The notes: generated by a model from the letters alone, not told the origin. Numbered from the stretch's first letter, positions 26,056 through 35,387 are shown. The stretch is 64,000 bases of DNA from Arthrobacter_M sp030063245 (GCF_051131705.1 NZ_CP180316.1:2480001-2544000), one strand, 5' to 3'. Translations and numbers: made by a program.

Positions 26056-27459
26056 TCAGAAGCGGGCCGCGCCCGGATCGTCGACGGCGGGAGTCTCAGT
26101 GACATCTTCGGCCTCGGTGGAGTCGACCGCTTCCAGCTCGGCGTCTTCCACCGTCTCCGACTCGGCGTCGCCGGCGCTGACAAAGCTGCTCAGGTCCACC
26201 GCGTCGCCGTTGGTGTCAGTGACCGTGGCCTGGGCCAGGACGGCCGCCAGCGCCTTACGGCGGCGCACCTCAGCGACAATCATCGGGACCTGACCGCTGG
26301 AGTCAAGCATCTGCGCGAACTGGTTCGGCTCCATGCCGTACTGGCTGGCCGAGGAAACGATGTAATCGATCAGCTCGGGCTGGCTGACGCCGATTTCCTC
26401 CTTGTCCGCGATGGTATCCAGGATGATCTCGTTGCGGAACGCACGCTCCGTGTTGGACTTAACCTCTGCGCGGTGCTCCTCGGTGTCGTGGTCTTCGCCG
26501 CCGTGGCCGCCTTCACCGTTAAAGTGCTGCTCGATCTGGTCGGAAATGACGGATTCGGGCACCGGAACATCGATCAGTTCGATGAGCTTGTCCAGGACCT
26601 TGTCCCGGGCCTCGATGCCCTGATCAACCGTCTTGGCTTCGGCCACCTGCTTGGCCAGGTCGGCGCGCAGCTCGGTCATGGTGTCGAACTCGCTGGCCAG
26701 CTGCGCAAAGTCATCGTTGGCCTCGGGAAGCTCGCGCTCCTTGACGGAGCGGACCGTCACCGTGACCTGGGCCGCCTCGCCGGCATGATCTCCGCCGGCC
26801 AGTTTGGTGTCGAACACGGTCTCTTCGTCAACACTGAGTCCGGCGACTGCGTCATCGAGGCCCTCGAGCATAGTTCCGGCGCCCACCTCGTAGGACAGGC
26901 CGGAAGCCGAATCCACGTCTTCGCCGTCAATCTTTGCGGCAATGTCAATGGAGAGGAAGTCCCCGGTGGCAGCCGGGCGGTCCAGCGGCTTAAGCGACCC
27001 AAACCGGCCACGCAGTTCGTTCAGGGCCTTCTCGAGGTCCTCATCTGCGGTCTCGGAGGCCTTCACCTCAACTTCGATTCCGCTGTAGTCCGGCAGCTCA
27101 ATCTCCGGACGGACATCGACCTCGACGTGGAACTTCAGTTCCCCGTCGGTCGCACTCGGATCCGGAACTTCGGTGATTTCAACCTCGGGGCGGCTCAACG
27201 GATGGATGCCGGCTTCTTCAACGGCGGCCTGGTACCAGCCGTTAAGGCCGTCATTGACAGCTGTCTCCAACACGTAGCCGCGGCCCACGCGCTGGTCGAT
27301 CAGGCGGTTGGGGACTTTGCCCTTACGGAATCCCGGCACCTGAACCTGAGTAGCAATCGTCTTGTAAGCCTCATCAATGCTGGGCTTCAATTCCTCGAGC
27401 GGAACCTCGACATTGAGCTTGACCCGAGTGGGTGTGAGGTTTTCGACGGCGCTCTTCAC
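26056..27459 (-). CDS. tig: Trigger factor (ribosome-associated peptidyl-prolyl isomerase chaperone)
   Basis: Trigger factor binds the ribosome exit and assists nascent-chain folding. The 467-residue protein has the ribosome-docking loop GFRKGKVP at 43-50, a central FKBP-type isomerase domain, and a helical C-terminal domain with a long acidic tail ending VDDPGAARF. The start is decided by the ribosome binding site: AGGAG lies 8 nt before the GTG at 27459, while the nearby ATG is out of frame. clpP1 and clpP2 follow, the common actinobacterial order. Confidence 0.97.
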   Translation of the reverse strand: MKSAVENLTPTRVKLNVEVPLEELKPSIDEAYKTIATQVQVPGFRKGKVPNRLIDQRVGRGYVLETAVNDGLNGWYQAAVEEAGIHPLSRPEVEITEVPDPSATDGELKFHVEVDVRPEIELPDYSGIEVEVKASETADEDLEKALNELRGRFGSLKPLDRPAATGDFLSIDIAAKIDGEDVDSASGLSYEVGAGTMLEGLDDAVAGLSVDEETVFDTKLAGGDHAGEAAQVTVTVRSVKERELPEANDDFAQLASEFDTMTELRADLAKQVAEAKTVDQGIEARDKVLDKLIELIDVPVPESVISDQIEQHFNGEGGHGGEDHDTEEHRAEVKSNTERAFRNEIILDTIADKEEIGVSQPELIDYIVSSASQYGMEPNQFAQMLDSSGQVPMIVAEVRRRKALAAVLAQATVTDTNGDAVDLSSFVSAGDAESETVEDAELEAVDSTEAEDVTETPAVDDPGAARF

Positions 27460-27538
27460 AGCATGTACTCCTGAATGGTCGATTTGTGAGTGGTGATCAG
27501 CAGCAAGTTCCGTCCTGTGTTTCCGGAACAATGCTGAG

Positions 27539-27611
27539 TCGGGGCGACAGGACTCGAACCTGCGGTCTCCTGCTCCCAAAGCAGGCGCGCTAGCCACTAC
27601 GCTACGCCCCG
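27539..27611 (-). tRNA. tRNA-Pro (anticodon TGG)
   Basis: A 73-nt cloverleaf can be drawn: acceptor CGGGGCG/CGCCCCG with discriminator A, D-arm GCGT/GCGC, anticodon arm CCTGC-TTTGGGA-GCAGG giving anticodon TGG, and T-arm GCAGG-TTCGAGT-CCTGT. CCA is not encoded. It lies 79 bp upstream of tig on the same strand. Confidence 0.96.
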
Positions 27612-27691
27612 TAGTGCACCGGCAAGTCTACGGCCAAAATCCCTCTCATGCACAATCCCCAATGCGGGCGCAGCGCAGAACCGGTGCACAT

Positions 27692-27719
27692 TTGACAGTA
27701 CCCGCCCCCCGTATGATGT
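27692..27719 (+). promoter_or_regulatory. Candidate promoter for tRNA-Gly
   Basis: TTGACA at 27692-27697 is a perfect -35 hexamer. TATGAT (14-bp spacer) or TGATGT (16-bp spacer) could be the -10 element. The tRNA begins about 90 bp downstream. Confidence 0.5.
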
Positions 27720-27809
27720 AGTTGTACCCGGCGGAACGCTCCGTCGGCAGGAAAGCGGCCGGGCAGTGCGGCGATACCGCCTTCCTTACTTCCCCTCGGC
27801 ATCACTCCT

Positions 27810-27883
27810 GGGGGCGTAGCTTAATGGTAAAGCCTCAGTTTTCCAAACTGATGACGCGGGTTCGATTCCCGTCGCCCCCTCCA
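27810..27883 (+). tRNA. tRNA-Gly (anticodon TCC)
   Basis: Acceptor arms GGGGGCG and CGCCCCC pair fully, the anticodon arm TCAGT-TTTCCAA-ACTGA gives TCC, and the T-loop is TTCGATT. The discriminator is T and CCA is encoded at 27881-27883. Confidence 0.97.
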
Positions 27884-27897
27884 CACCAGTTTTAACC

Positions 27898-27924
27898 TCC
27901 CCCGGCGGCGCCGGGGGATTTTTT
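27898..27924 (+). terminator. Rho-independent terminator after tRNA-Gly
   Basis: CCCCCGGC and GCCGGGGG form an 8-bp stem with a 3-base loop, flanked by T and A that can pair, and followed by TTTTTT. Confidence 0.95.
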
Positions 27925-28032
27925 GCCTTCAACAGGAAACGAGGGCGAGCCGCAGAACCATATGCGTATGACCCAGCCACCGGGAGCGGAGTCCGCGTTA
28001 GCCCAATCAAGTCCGCGGGAGCCGCGTCTGCG

Positions 28033-29130
28033 TCAGCACTGGCAGGCCGGGCACCAGTACAATTTCCGGTTCCCTAGTTCCGTCATTGCTACCGGTGTTC
28101 GGCAGATCCGGCAGGGCAACCCCTCGCGCTTGTACACATAGTGCGCGTCGCCCACCGCCACCGGCAGGGTCGGCGATGTCCGGTCGGCGGAAGCGGTGGT
28201 AATGATCCGTCCGTCCCGGACGCCGTCGCCCATCACGGACAGGATGTCCCGCCACAAGCCGGCAAGCCGCTCCGACGGCAGCGCAGTGCCGGGCAGCCAT
28301 GGATCGAGGCGCCGCCGGAAGAGCACCTCGGCACGGTAGACGTTTCCCACACCCGCAAGAACCTGCTGGTTCATCAGCAGCAACCCCACCGCCGCCCGGC
28401 TGGCACCGGCGCGTCGGACAAACTCCAGCTCGTCGCCGGGACGATTGTGCAGCGGATCCGGCCCCAGCGCCGCGACGGCGGCCGCGGCTTCCACCAGCGT
28501 CAGCACCTCGCAGGCGGTGGGTCCGCGCAGGTCCGCCCAGCCATGGTCCGAGACGAGCCGGACGCGCACGGCGCCTTTGGGCTCCGGCGGACCCGCATAC
28601 GCTGCGGAACCCACGGCTACAGCGGCGGCGGCACCAACGCTGCGTGCACGTCCCGCGGCGGCGGACATGCCCACGGCCGCAGCGGCAGCGGCGGCGGCAC
28701 CAACGCTGCGTGCACGTCCCGCGGCGGCGGACATGCCCACGGCCGCAGCGGCAGCGGCGGCGGCACCAACGCTGCGTGCACGTCCCGCGGCGGCGGAGGT
28801 GCCCACCGAGCCTGCGCCGGCGTCCGCGGCAGGAATCTCCCGCTCCCCGATCCGCCGCGGCGCGCCAATGCTGGACGCCCCCGTGAACGATTCATCCCCG
28901 CCGAAGTCCCACGCACCATACAGACCCAGATGCACGCGGAGCACGAGCTCGTTCCCGAAGCTCAAAAACAACTGCTTGCCGTGCGCGGCCGCGTGCTCCA
29001 GCACGTGACCGTCCAGCCGTGCCGCTCCGGCGGTGAAGCGCCCCTGTGGACTGGAGAGCCGCAGCCGGTGCCCCGCGAAGACGTCCTGGAATTGGCGTGC
29101 AAGCCGATGGACGGAGTGACCTTCAGGCAT
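28033..29130 (-). CDS. Fpg/Nei-family DNA glycosylase (Nei2 type) with repeat insert
   Basis: Fpg/Nei enzymes remove oxidised bases and nick the strand; the N-terminal proline is the nucleophile. The 365-residue protein begins MPEGHSVHRLARQF, the Nei2-type start, and ends with a zinc finger C340-X2-C343 and C360-X2-C363 (CPACQC). The H2TH region with NQQVLAGVGNVYRAEVLF is present. Residues of about 105-175 are an Ala/Gly-rich insert made of tandem copies of a 22-residue unit, between the catalytic N-terminal strands and the H2TH domain, which makes the protein longer than its relatives. It lies three bases after rpiB and is probably co-translated. Confidence 0.9.
   Translation of the reverse strand: MPEGHSVHRLARQFQDVFAGHRLRLSSPQGRFTAGAARLDGHVLEHAAAHGKQLFLSFGNELVLRVHLGLYGAWDFGGDESFTGASSIGAPRRIGEREIPAADAGAGSVGTSAAAGRARSVGAAAAAAAAVGMSAAAGRARSVGAAAAAAAAVGMSAAAGRARSVGAAAAVAVGSAAYAGPPEPKGAVRVRLVSDHGWADLRGPTACEVLTLVEAAAAVAALGPDPLHNRPGDELEFVRRAGASRAAVGLLLMNQQVLAGVGNVYRAEVLFRRRLDPWLPGTALPSERLAGLWRDILSVMGDGVRDGRIITTASADRTSPTLPVAVGDAHYVYKREGLPCRICRTPVAMTELGNRKLYWCPACQC
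28621..28806 (-). repeat. 66-bp in-frame tandem repeat in the Nei2-type gene
   Basis: The marker ACCAACGCTGCGTGCACG recurs at 28633, 28699 and 28765, exactly 66 bp apart, with near-perfect sequence between. The unit encodes GRARSVGAAAAAAAAVGMSAAA in the gene frame, and nearly three copies are present. Confidence 0.97.
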
Positions 29131-29133
29131 GCC

Positions 29134-29616
29134 CTACCGGACAACCTCGCCGGTTGTTTCGTACGCGGTGATCTTGGCGATGCGGCGCACGTGGCGTTCG
29201 TCCCGGCTGAATGGCTCCGCCAGGAATGCCTCAATGATCCGCGTGGCCTCGTCGACGCTGTGCTGGCGTCCACCCACCGCGACGACGTTCGCGTCATTGT
29301 GCTCGCGGGCCAGTTTCGCCGTGTCCAGGTTCCAGGCCAGCGCGGCCCGGACACCCTTGACCTTGTTGGCCGCGATCTGCTCCCCGTTACCGGAGCCGCC
29401 CAGCACAATGCCCAGCGCGTCAACGCCGGCTTCGATGTCCGTCACCACGGCACGGGCAGCGTTGATGCAGAAGGCGGGATAGTCGTCCTGGGCATCGTAA
29501 ATTTTTGGCCCGTGATCCACCATCTCGTATCCGACGGCACCCAGATACTCGATCAGGTGCGCGCTCAGCTCCATGCCGGCATGGTCGGTGGCAATGTGGA
29601 TGCGGGAGGGGCTCAT
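29134..29616 (-). CDS. rpiB: Ribose-5-phosphate isomerase B family protein
   Basis: RpiB interconverts ribose-5-phosphate and ribulose-5-phosphate in the pentose phosphate pathway. The 160-residue protein starts RIHIATDHAGMEL, with the D11-H12 phosphate/substrate pair, and has LGIVLGGSGNGEQIAANK. The latter carries the glutamate used as general base in mycobacterial-type RpiB in place of the cysteine of the E. coli type. It is directly upstream of the Nei2-type gene. Confidence 0.93.
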   Translation of the reverse strand: MSPSRIHIATDHAGMELSAHLIEYLGAVGYEMVDHGPKIYDAQDDYPAFCINAARAVVTDIEAGVDALGIVLGGSGNGEQIAANKVKGVRAALAWNLDTAKLAREHNDANVVAVGGRQHSVDEATRIIEAFLAEPFSRDERHVRRIAKITAYETTGEVVR

Positions 29617-29658
29617 GGCATGTCCTTTTCGAGGCTGTATCTGGTTCCGGCTTCCAGC

Positions 29659-30663
29659 CTACAAGTTTCCCGGACTACCTGACGGCGGCGCTCCCGGGCC
29701 CGCTCCCGGTTCCCAGCCGCGGAAACTCCCGTTGAGCAGCGCCGCAAGCGCTTCCGCCCGGTCGGTGTCCGGGGCACCGATAATGGCGGCGGTACCGCTT
29801 TCCAGACGGACGACGACGGCGGGACCGCTGGCCGACAGGTAAGACACCGTGCCGCCGCGCCGGCGCAGGCCCCAGCCGCCATAGTCCCGGGCCCGCGTAT
29901 CCAACGCTGCCGCGGCCTGCACATCGGCGGCCCGGCAATGCAGGGCCGGAACCACCCCGGCTATCAGCACCGTGGCCCCGTCACGATCGGCATCCACGAG
30001 TGCCGTCAGGAAAACGACGGCGGCCAGAGCCAGCGCCAAGACCACTGCCCCAAGCCAGGGCAATGCCAGCGCGATCAGCACTCCCGGCAGGGCGCCAGCC
30101 AGCAGAATCATGATCAGCACCGAGCTTCGCGGATGCACCCAGTACATCAGCCGGTTACGGGCCAGGGCAGGATCCAGCTCCACCCGCAGCGCCTCCTCGT
30201 CGCGCTGCGTCCACTGTTCAGCCGGTTGGTACACCAACGCAATGACCACGCCCAGCGCCAACGCCGCGCCACTGCCCATCGCGAGCACGATCGGATCCGG
30301 CTGCGGCCCTGGGTGGCGGCCGGCGCCGGCCTGCGCCACCAAGGTCGAGCCGAACAGGGACGTCAAAAACAGTTCCGCGGTGAACGCGGTCCCGAGCAGG
30401 GCCCTTCGCGCGGTACGCGGCAGGGACGTCCTGGCCGCCTGGCTGCCGAAGGCAATTCCCGCCAGTGCGATGCACCCGGCGCTGAACGCCAGATATCCGA
30501 CGGCGGGCAGCGGAGAACCGCCGAACGGCAGGACCGCCCCGAGCGGGATTTCCCCGCGCAGCGTGTATCCGGCCAGACCAAAACTGATGGCGAGCACCAG
30601 CGGGAAAATGATGGCAAACCGCAGCGCCCGGCGGTCGGTCCCCCGATTCTCCCCCGACTCCAT
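29659..30663 (-). CDS. Membrane protein of unknown function
   Basis: The 334-residue protein has about six hydrophobic segments (two near the N-terminus at 15-35 and 55-75, one near 90, one near 130-150, and two near 185-225), followed by a soluble C-terminal domain rich in short strands and ending in a Gly/Pro tail. I do not recognise a family with confidence. GGGGAG lies about 6 nt before the ATG at 30663, which supports this start over a longer frame. It is upstream of rpiB on the same strand with 42 bp between them. Confidence 0.75.
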   Translation of the reverse strand: MESGENRGTDRRALRFAIIFPLVLAISFGLAGYTLRGEIPLGAVLPFGGSPLPAVGYLAFSAGCIALAGIAFGSQAARTSLPRTARRALLGTAFTAELFLTSLFGSTLVAQAGAGRHPGPQPDPIVLAMGSGAALALGVVIALVYQPAEQWTQRDEEALRVELDPALARNRLMYWVHPRSSVLIMILLAGALPGVLIALALPWLGAVVLALALAAVVFLTALVDADRDGATVLIAGVVPALHCRAADVQAAAALDTRARDYGGWGLRRRGGTVSYLSASGPAVVVRLESGTAAIIGAPDTDRAEALAALLNGSFRGWEPGAGPGAPPSGSPGNL

Positions 30664-30926
30664 GTGCGCTCCCCTCACGATTTTTGCAGCTGTCGTTGCG
30701 GCCGTGCCGGATATTCTCCCGTTGGGCCACCGGTAAGCCACCGATTGCGCGGGTAAGCCCAGCCGGTTAGTTCCACCCTAGGCCTCGGAGTGCCCCGGCG
30801 GTTATGCCGTCGGCATGACAAATTTGACGCCCTCCCGCAGCAAAAGACATTCAGTGGAACAATGAGTCCACAATGCCGTGGTCCGACACACCGGGGGCAT
30901 CACCGCCGAACAATGGAGCCGATACT

Positions 30927-33500
30927 ATGTCTGACAACCAACCGTCCGGGATGAACCTGACCCGTGCCGAAGCCCGCGAACGGGCCGGTATTGTCGCCGT
31001 CGACTCCTACCACGTCACGCTCGATCTGACCCGCGGAGATGCGGTCTTCTCCTCGACCACCGTGGTGCATTTCCGCGCCACTGCCGGCGCGTCCACCTTC
31101 ATCGACGCGATCACCGCCACTGTGCACTCGGTGACCTTGAACGGCGTCGAACTCGATGCGGCCGAGGTCTCCGACGGTGTGCGCATTCAGCTCCCCACCC
31201 TGGCTTTGACCAATATCCTGACCGTGGTGGCGGACGCCCCGTACATGAACACCGGCGAGGGCCTGCACCGCTTCGTGGACCCGGTGGACAACGAGGTCTA
31301 CCTCTACAGCCAGTTCGAGGTCCCGGACAGCCGGCGTATGTTCGCCGTCTTCGAACAGCCGGACCTCAAAGCGCCCTTCAGCTTCAACATCACGGCCCCG
31401 GCCCACTGGGACGTCATCTCCAACTCTCCCACTCCGGAACCGCTCGCCGTCGGCACGTCCGCGACCTGGAACTTTGCGCCCACCCCGGTGATCTCCTCCT
31501 ACATCACCGCGCTGATCGCCGGACCCTACCAGAACGTCCGCGGCGAGCTCACCAGCTCCGACGGCCGGACGATCCCGTTGGGCGTCTTTGCGCGCAAATC
31601 CCTGATGCAGTACCTGGATGCCGAGAATATCTTTGAACTGACCCGCCAAGGCTTCGAATTCTATGAAAAGCAGTTCGGCACGCCGTATCCGTTCGCCAAG
31701 TACGACCAGCTCTTCGTCCCGGAATTCAACGCCGGCGCGATGGAAAACGCGGGAGCGGTGACGTTCCTGGAAACGTATGTATTCCGCTCCAAGGTGACCG
31801 ATGCCGTCGTCGAACGCCGCGCCATCACCATCCTGCACGAGCTGGCCCACATGTGGTTCGGCGACCTGGTGACCATGCGCTGGTGGAACGATCTGTGGCT
31901 CAACGAGTCCTTCGCGGAATTCATGTCCACGCTCGCGGCGGCGGAAAACACCCGGTACACCAACGCCTGGACCACGTTCTCCTCGATGGAAAAGTCCTGG
32001 GCCTACCGGCAGGATCAGCTGCCCAGCACGCACCCCATCGTGGCGGAGATCAAGGATCTGGAAGACGTCCTGGTCAATTTCGACGGCATCACCTACGCTA
32101 AGGGCGCCTCGGTGCTCCGCCAACTGGTGGCCTGGGTGGGCCAGGAGGAGTTCATGGCCGGGGTGCGCGCCTACTTCGGCAAGCATGCCTGGGGCAACAC
32201 CGAGCTGGCGGATCTGCTCCGTGAGCTGGAGATCTCCAGCGGCCGCGATCTGAAGGACTGGTCGTCGCTATGGTTGGAAACGGCCGGCGTGAACACCCTG
32301 CGCCCGGAAATAACCGTGAACGACGACGGCGTCATCACCGGCTTTGCCGTGCTGCAGTCGGCCGTTCCGGAGCACCCCACCATCCGCCCGCACCGGGCCG
32401 CTATCGGTTTCTATGATCTGGCCGGCGCAGATGAGAGTAATTCAGGCAAGCTGGTCCGTACGCACCGCGTGGAGCTGGATGTCGACGGCGAACGAACGGA
32501 GGTCGCCGAGCTGACCGGCCGCCGCCGCCCCGCCCTGGTACTGCTGAACGACGGCGATCTGGCCTACGCCAAGGTCCGTCTCGACGAGGCCTCGCTCAGC
32601 TTCGCAAAGGCGCATCTGAAGGACTTCGCCGACTCACTGCCGCGCACGCTGGTCTGGGGGTCGGCCTGGGACGCCGCGCGCGACGGCGAAACGCCGGCCC
32701 GCGAATACGTGGACCTCGTTCTGGCCAACATCGGTGCGGAATCCGACTCTTCCGTGGTTACCGTGCTGCTGCGCCAGCTGACCACGACGCTGATGTTTTA
32801 CGTGGCCGAGGAGCACCGGGAGGCTGTCGCGGTCCGGACCGGGGATGCGCTCTGGACGCTCGCGGGGCAGGCGGACGAGGGGTCTGATTCGCAGCTGCAG
32901 TTCGTGAAGGCCTTCGCCGCGCTGGCACGCACCGGTGAACAGCTGGACGCGGTGGCACGCCTGGTGGCGGGCGACGGCGGTCCGGCCGGCGTTGAAGTCG
33001 ATCAGGACTTGCGCTGGGAGCTGGTGTCCTCACTGGTGGCCGGCGGACGGATGGGAGAGGCAGACATCGATACCGAGCTGGGCCGCGACCGCACCCAGAC
33101 CGGCCAGCTGGCGGCCGCCGGAGCCCGCGCTGCCATCCCCACGCCGGAGGCAAAAGCGGCCGTCTGGAACTCTGTCGTCGATGACGGTGATATGCCCAAT
33201 GCCGCCCAGCGGTCAGCAATCGGCGGCTTCACCCGGGTCAACGACACGAAGCTGCTCGAGCCTTTCGTGGCCAAGTATTTCGCCTCCATCCGCAAGGTCT
33301 GGGCCACCAAGTCGCATGAGATCAGCTCCACCATCGTCACCGGTCTCTACCCGTCGGAGCTGGTCTCGCAAGGCACCATCGACGCCACGGACGCATTCCT
33401 GACCGAGTTGGGCAGCGACACGCCATCACTGCGCCGGCTGGTGCTGGAAAGCCGCGACGGCGTGGTGCGCGCGCTCAAGGCCCGGGCCGCGGACAAGTAG
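30927..33500 (+). CDS. pepN: Aminopeptidase N (M1 family)
   Basis: PepN is a zinc aminopeptidase that trims peptides from the N-terminus in the cytosol. The 857-residue protein has the exopeptidase motif GAMEN at 270-274, the zinc motif H304-ELA-H308 with E327 in NESFAEF, and a helical ERAP1-like C-terminal domain. It matches the actinobacterial PepN type in length. GGAG lies 9 nt before the chosen ATG. The OsmC gene follows after 6 bp. Confidence 0.96.
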   Translation: MSDNQPSGMNLTRAEARERAGIVAVDSYHVTLDLTRGDAVFSSTTVVHFRATAGASTFIDAITATVHSVTLNGVELDAAEVSDGVRIQLPTLALTNILTVVADAPYMNTGEGLHRFVDPVDNEVYLYSQFEVPDSRRMFAVFEQPDLKAPFSFNITAPAHWDVISNSPTPEPLAVGTSATWNFAPTPVISSYITALIAGPYQNVRGELTSSDGRTIPLGVFARKSLMQYLDAENIFELTRQGFEFYEKQFGTPYPFAKYDQLFVPEFNAGAMENAGAVTFLETYVFRSKVTDAVVERRAITILHELAHMWFGDLVTMRWWNDLWLNESFAEFMSTLAAAENTRYTNAWTTFSSMEKSWAYRQDQLPSTHPIVAEIKDLEDVLVNFDGITYAKGASVLRQLVAWVGQEEFMAGVRAYFGKHAWGNTELADLLRELEISSGRDLKDWSSLWLETAGVNTLRPEITVNDDGVITGFAVLQSAVPEHPTIRPHRAAIGFYDLAGADESNSGKLVRTHRVELDVDGERTEVAELTGRRRPALVLLNDGDLAYAKVRLDEASLSFAKAHLKDFADSLPRTLVWGSAWDAARDGETPAREYVDLVLANIGAESDSSVVTVLLRQLTTTLMFYVAEEHREAVAVRTGDALWTLAGQADEGSDSQLQFVKAFAALARTGEQLDAVARLVAGDGGPAGVEVDQDLRWELVSSLVAGGRMGEADIDTELGRDRTQTGQLAAAGARAAIPTPEAKAAVWNSVVDDGDMPNAAQRSAIGGFTRVNDTKLLEPFVAKYFASIRKVWATKSHEISSTIVTGLYPSELVSQGTIDATDAFLTELGSDTPSLRRLVLESRDGVVRALKARAADK

Positions 33501-33506
33501 CCCTCC

Positions 33507-33977
33507 ATGGCCCTGCATGAGCATCACTACGCAATTACCGTTTCGTGGACCGGCAACCGCGGCACCGGCACCTCCGGCTACCGCGAGTACGGACGCGGGC
33601 ATGATGTCACCGCCGCCGGGCTGCCGACCCTGCACGGTTCCGCGGACCCGACCTTCCACGGCGACCGGGACCGTTGGAACCCTGAGCTGCTGCTGCTCAC
33701 CGCCTTGGCCCAGTGCCACATGCTCTCTTACCTGCACGTCGCAGTGAACCACGGGATCGTGGTGACCAACTACCGCGACGAAGCTGCCGGGGTAATGCGG
33801 TTGAACGCGGATGGCAGCGGGCAGTTCATCTCCGCGACACTACGGCCGGTGCTGACGGTGACGGACCCAGCACACCTCGGGCTGGCCGCCGCGCTGCACG
33901 AGGAAGCCGCGCAGAAGTGCTTTATCGCCCGCAGCGTCAACTTCCCAGTGCACCACGCACCCACCGTCACCGCCTGA
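33507..33977 (+). CDS. OsmC/Ohr-family peroxide-handling protein
   Basis: OsmC-family proteins reduce organic peroxides through two cysteines. The 156-residue protein has C70 (LAQCHMLSYL) and C138 (AAQKCFIARSVNFPV) at the expected spacing, and the N-terminal strands typical of the fold. It starts 6 bp after the pepN stop and is probably in the same transcript. A hairpin follows its stop codon. Confidence 0.9.
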   Translation: MALHEHHYAITVSWTGNRGTGTSGYREYGRGHDVTAAGLPTLHGSADPTFHGDRDRWNPELLLLTALAQCHMLSYLHVAVNHGIVVTNYRDEAAGVMRLNADGSGQFISATLRPVLTVTDPAHLGLAAALHEEAAQKCFIARSVNFPVHHAPTVTA

Positions 33978-34000
33978 CCCCGGCCCCCTCCTTCGGGTGA

Positions 34001-34052
34001 GTGGGGAGATATACCCCTCTAAACGCCTCTAAAAGGGGCGTATCTCCCCCAC
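34001..34052. terminator. Bidirectional hairpin terminator
   Basis: GTGGGGAGATATACCCCT and AGGGGCGTATCTCCCCCAC pair with one mismatch and one bulge around a short loop. It lies after the OsmC gene and before the end of the opposing gene remnant. Confidence 0.85.
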
Positions 34053-34063
34053 GCACCGAAAGG

Positions 34064-34620
34064 TTAAGCGGTGGTATATTGGGTGGCCTTCCACGCCAGG
34101 ACCAGCCGCCGCTCCTCGTCTGCGCTCAACCCGGCCCGACGGTCCCGGTCGAGATGGCGGGCACGTTCGTCGGCCAGAGTGTCTTCCCTCGTTAGGTCAA
34201 AAGGCCGCGGCGCCAAGGCGCGGGCCAGCGCCGGCCAGTAGCCGAACCAGTCGCTGACGTCCCCCGGTCCGGCGATCAGGCACGGACGGCAGATATGAAG
34301 CCGGGGCCCGACGGCGTCTGAACTCAGCCGCTCACAGGTGACCTTGGCCTCCCCGTAGTCGCGGACCTGATCCAAACTCCAGGAGACGTCGACCACTTCA
34401 TCCCACTCGCCGTCGAGCCCTCGATAGACCTCGATAGACCTCGATACCGAGCGAGCGGTCCGCCTGCACAAAACCAACCCCCGCCGGCGGCTGTCCCGCC
34501 GTCCCCCTGGCCACGCAGGTCACCTCATGTCCGCGTTCCACCGCCTGCCGGGCGAGCTCTGCGGAGAGGGAAACCGTTCCGCCCAGAATGAGAATGCGCG
34601 TACTGTCTCCCCACGGCGCT
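34064..34620 (-). pseudogene. NAD-dependent epimerase/reductase remnant
   Basis: Pieces of one Rossmann-fold protein lie in different frames. The N-terminal nucleotide-binding part is RILILGGTVSLSAELARQ with GHEVTCVARG. It is followed by a jump to IEVYRGLDGEWDEVVDVSWS, then QVRDYGEAKVTCERL and HICRPCLIAGPGD, and a C-terminal part with ADEERRLVLAWKAT. Segments normally lying between these are missing, so there are internal deletions as well as frameshifts. At the first break the sequence CGATAGACCT is present in tandem (near 34420-34445), a likely slippage site. No start codon fits well. An intact protein of a related class is at 62175-63170. Confidence 0.8.
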
Positions 34621-34688
34621 AGGCTTGACAGCAGGGGAAATCTGCAGGACAAGCTCTGCAGAACAAGCAACGGGAAGGCACAATCGTA

Positions 34689-35387
34689 GTGACGTGGAAT
34701 TGGGACCTGGTCTGGAGCCGGCTGCTGGCTGTCGGGTTCGTTGTACTGGTCAGCTTAATCATCTGGGCCGTCTTGACGCTCATCATTTCGCGCATTGTCC
34801 GGCGGATCCGCATCGGCAGCAGCATTCTGAATGTCCGCGGCCTGAAATGGGCCCAGCCGGTGCTGCGCACCCTCGACAGCGAACGCAGGGTTAAGCGCGC
34901 GGAGACCATCGGTTCACTGCTCAACTCCGTAGTGACGGTGGTGATCGTGGTCATCGCCGTCATTTACGTGCTGCAGAGTCTGGGCGTCAATATCGCCCCG
35001 GTCCTGACCAGCGTCGGCATTTTTGGCATCGCGATCGGCTTCGGCTGCCAGCAGCTGATCCGGGACTTTCTGGCCGGCATCTTCATCACCATGGAGGACC
35101 AGTACGGAATCGGCGACGTGATCGAGACAAGTGAGGTGGTCGGCGTGGTGGAGTCCGTGGGACTGCGGATCACGCGGGTCCGCGCCGCGGACGGCGCTAT
35201 CTGGTATCTGCGGAATGGCGAGATCCTGCGGTTAGGCAACCGCTCCCAAGGCGATTTCATTGCTCCCGCTGCCGAGGGTCCGGCCGATGCCGCCGGCCAG
35301 ACGGCGGTCGACGCTCACGACAATGCCCGTGACGAAATGGCACACCAGTCCGACGGCGGCGCAGCCATTGCGCGTCGGGTTCAGTAG
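34689..35387 (+). CDS. Small-conductance mechanosensitive channel (MscS family)
   Basis: MscS channels open under membrane tension and release solutes after osmotic downshock. The 232-residue protein has about three membrane segments (about 12-35, 78-98 and 103-125), the pore-lining helix region IAIGFGCQQLIRDFLAGIF, and a beta domain with GDVIETSEVVGVVESVGLRITRVR. It is a short form with a disordered acidic tail. The start is GTG with GGAAGG about 11 nt upstream. The globin gene follows after 14 bp. Confidence 0.9.
   Translation: MTWNWDLVWSRLLAVGFVVLVSLIIWAVLTLIISRIVRRIRIGSSILNVRGLKWAQPVLRTLDSERRVKRAETIGSLLNSVVTVVIVVIAVIYVLQSLGVNIAPVLTSVGIFGIAIGFGCQQLIRDFLAGIFITMEDQYGIGDVIETSEVVGVVESVGLRITRVRAADGAIWYLRNGEILRLGNRSQGDFIAPAAEGPADAAGQTAVDAHDNARDEMAHQSDGGAAIARRVQ

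Noticed and set aside
28621..28806. Possible CRISPR or intergenic satellite
   Set aside because: The repeats are inside an intact coding frame and have no spacer sequences.
28141..29682. A 513-codon plus-strand frame opposite the Nei2-type and rpiB genes
   Set aside because: It crosses two well-conserved genes and contains the repeat in antisense; there is no evidence of coding.
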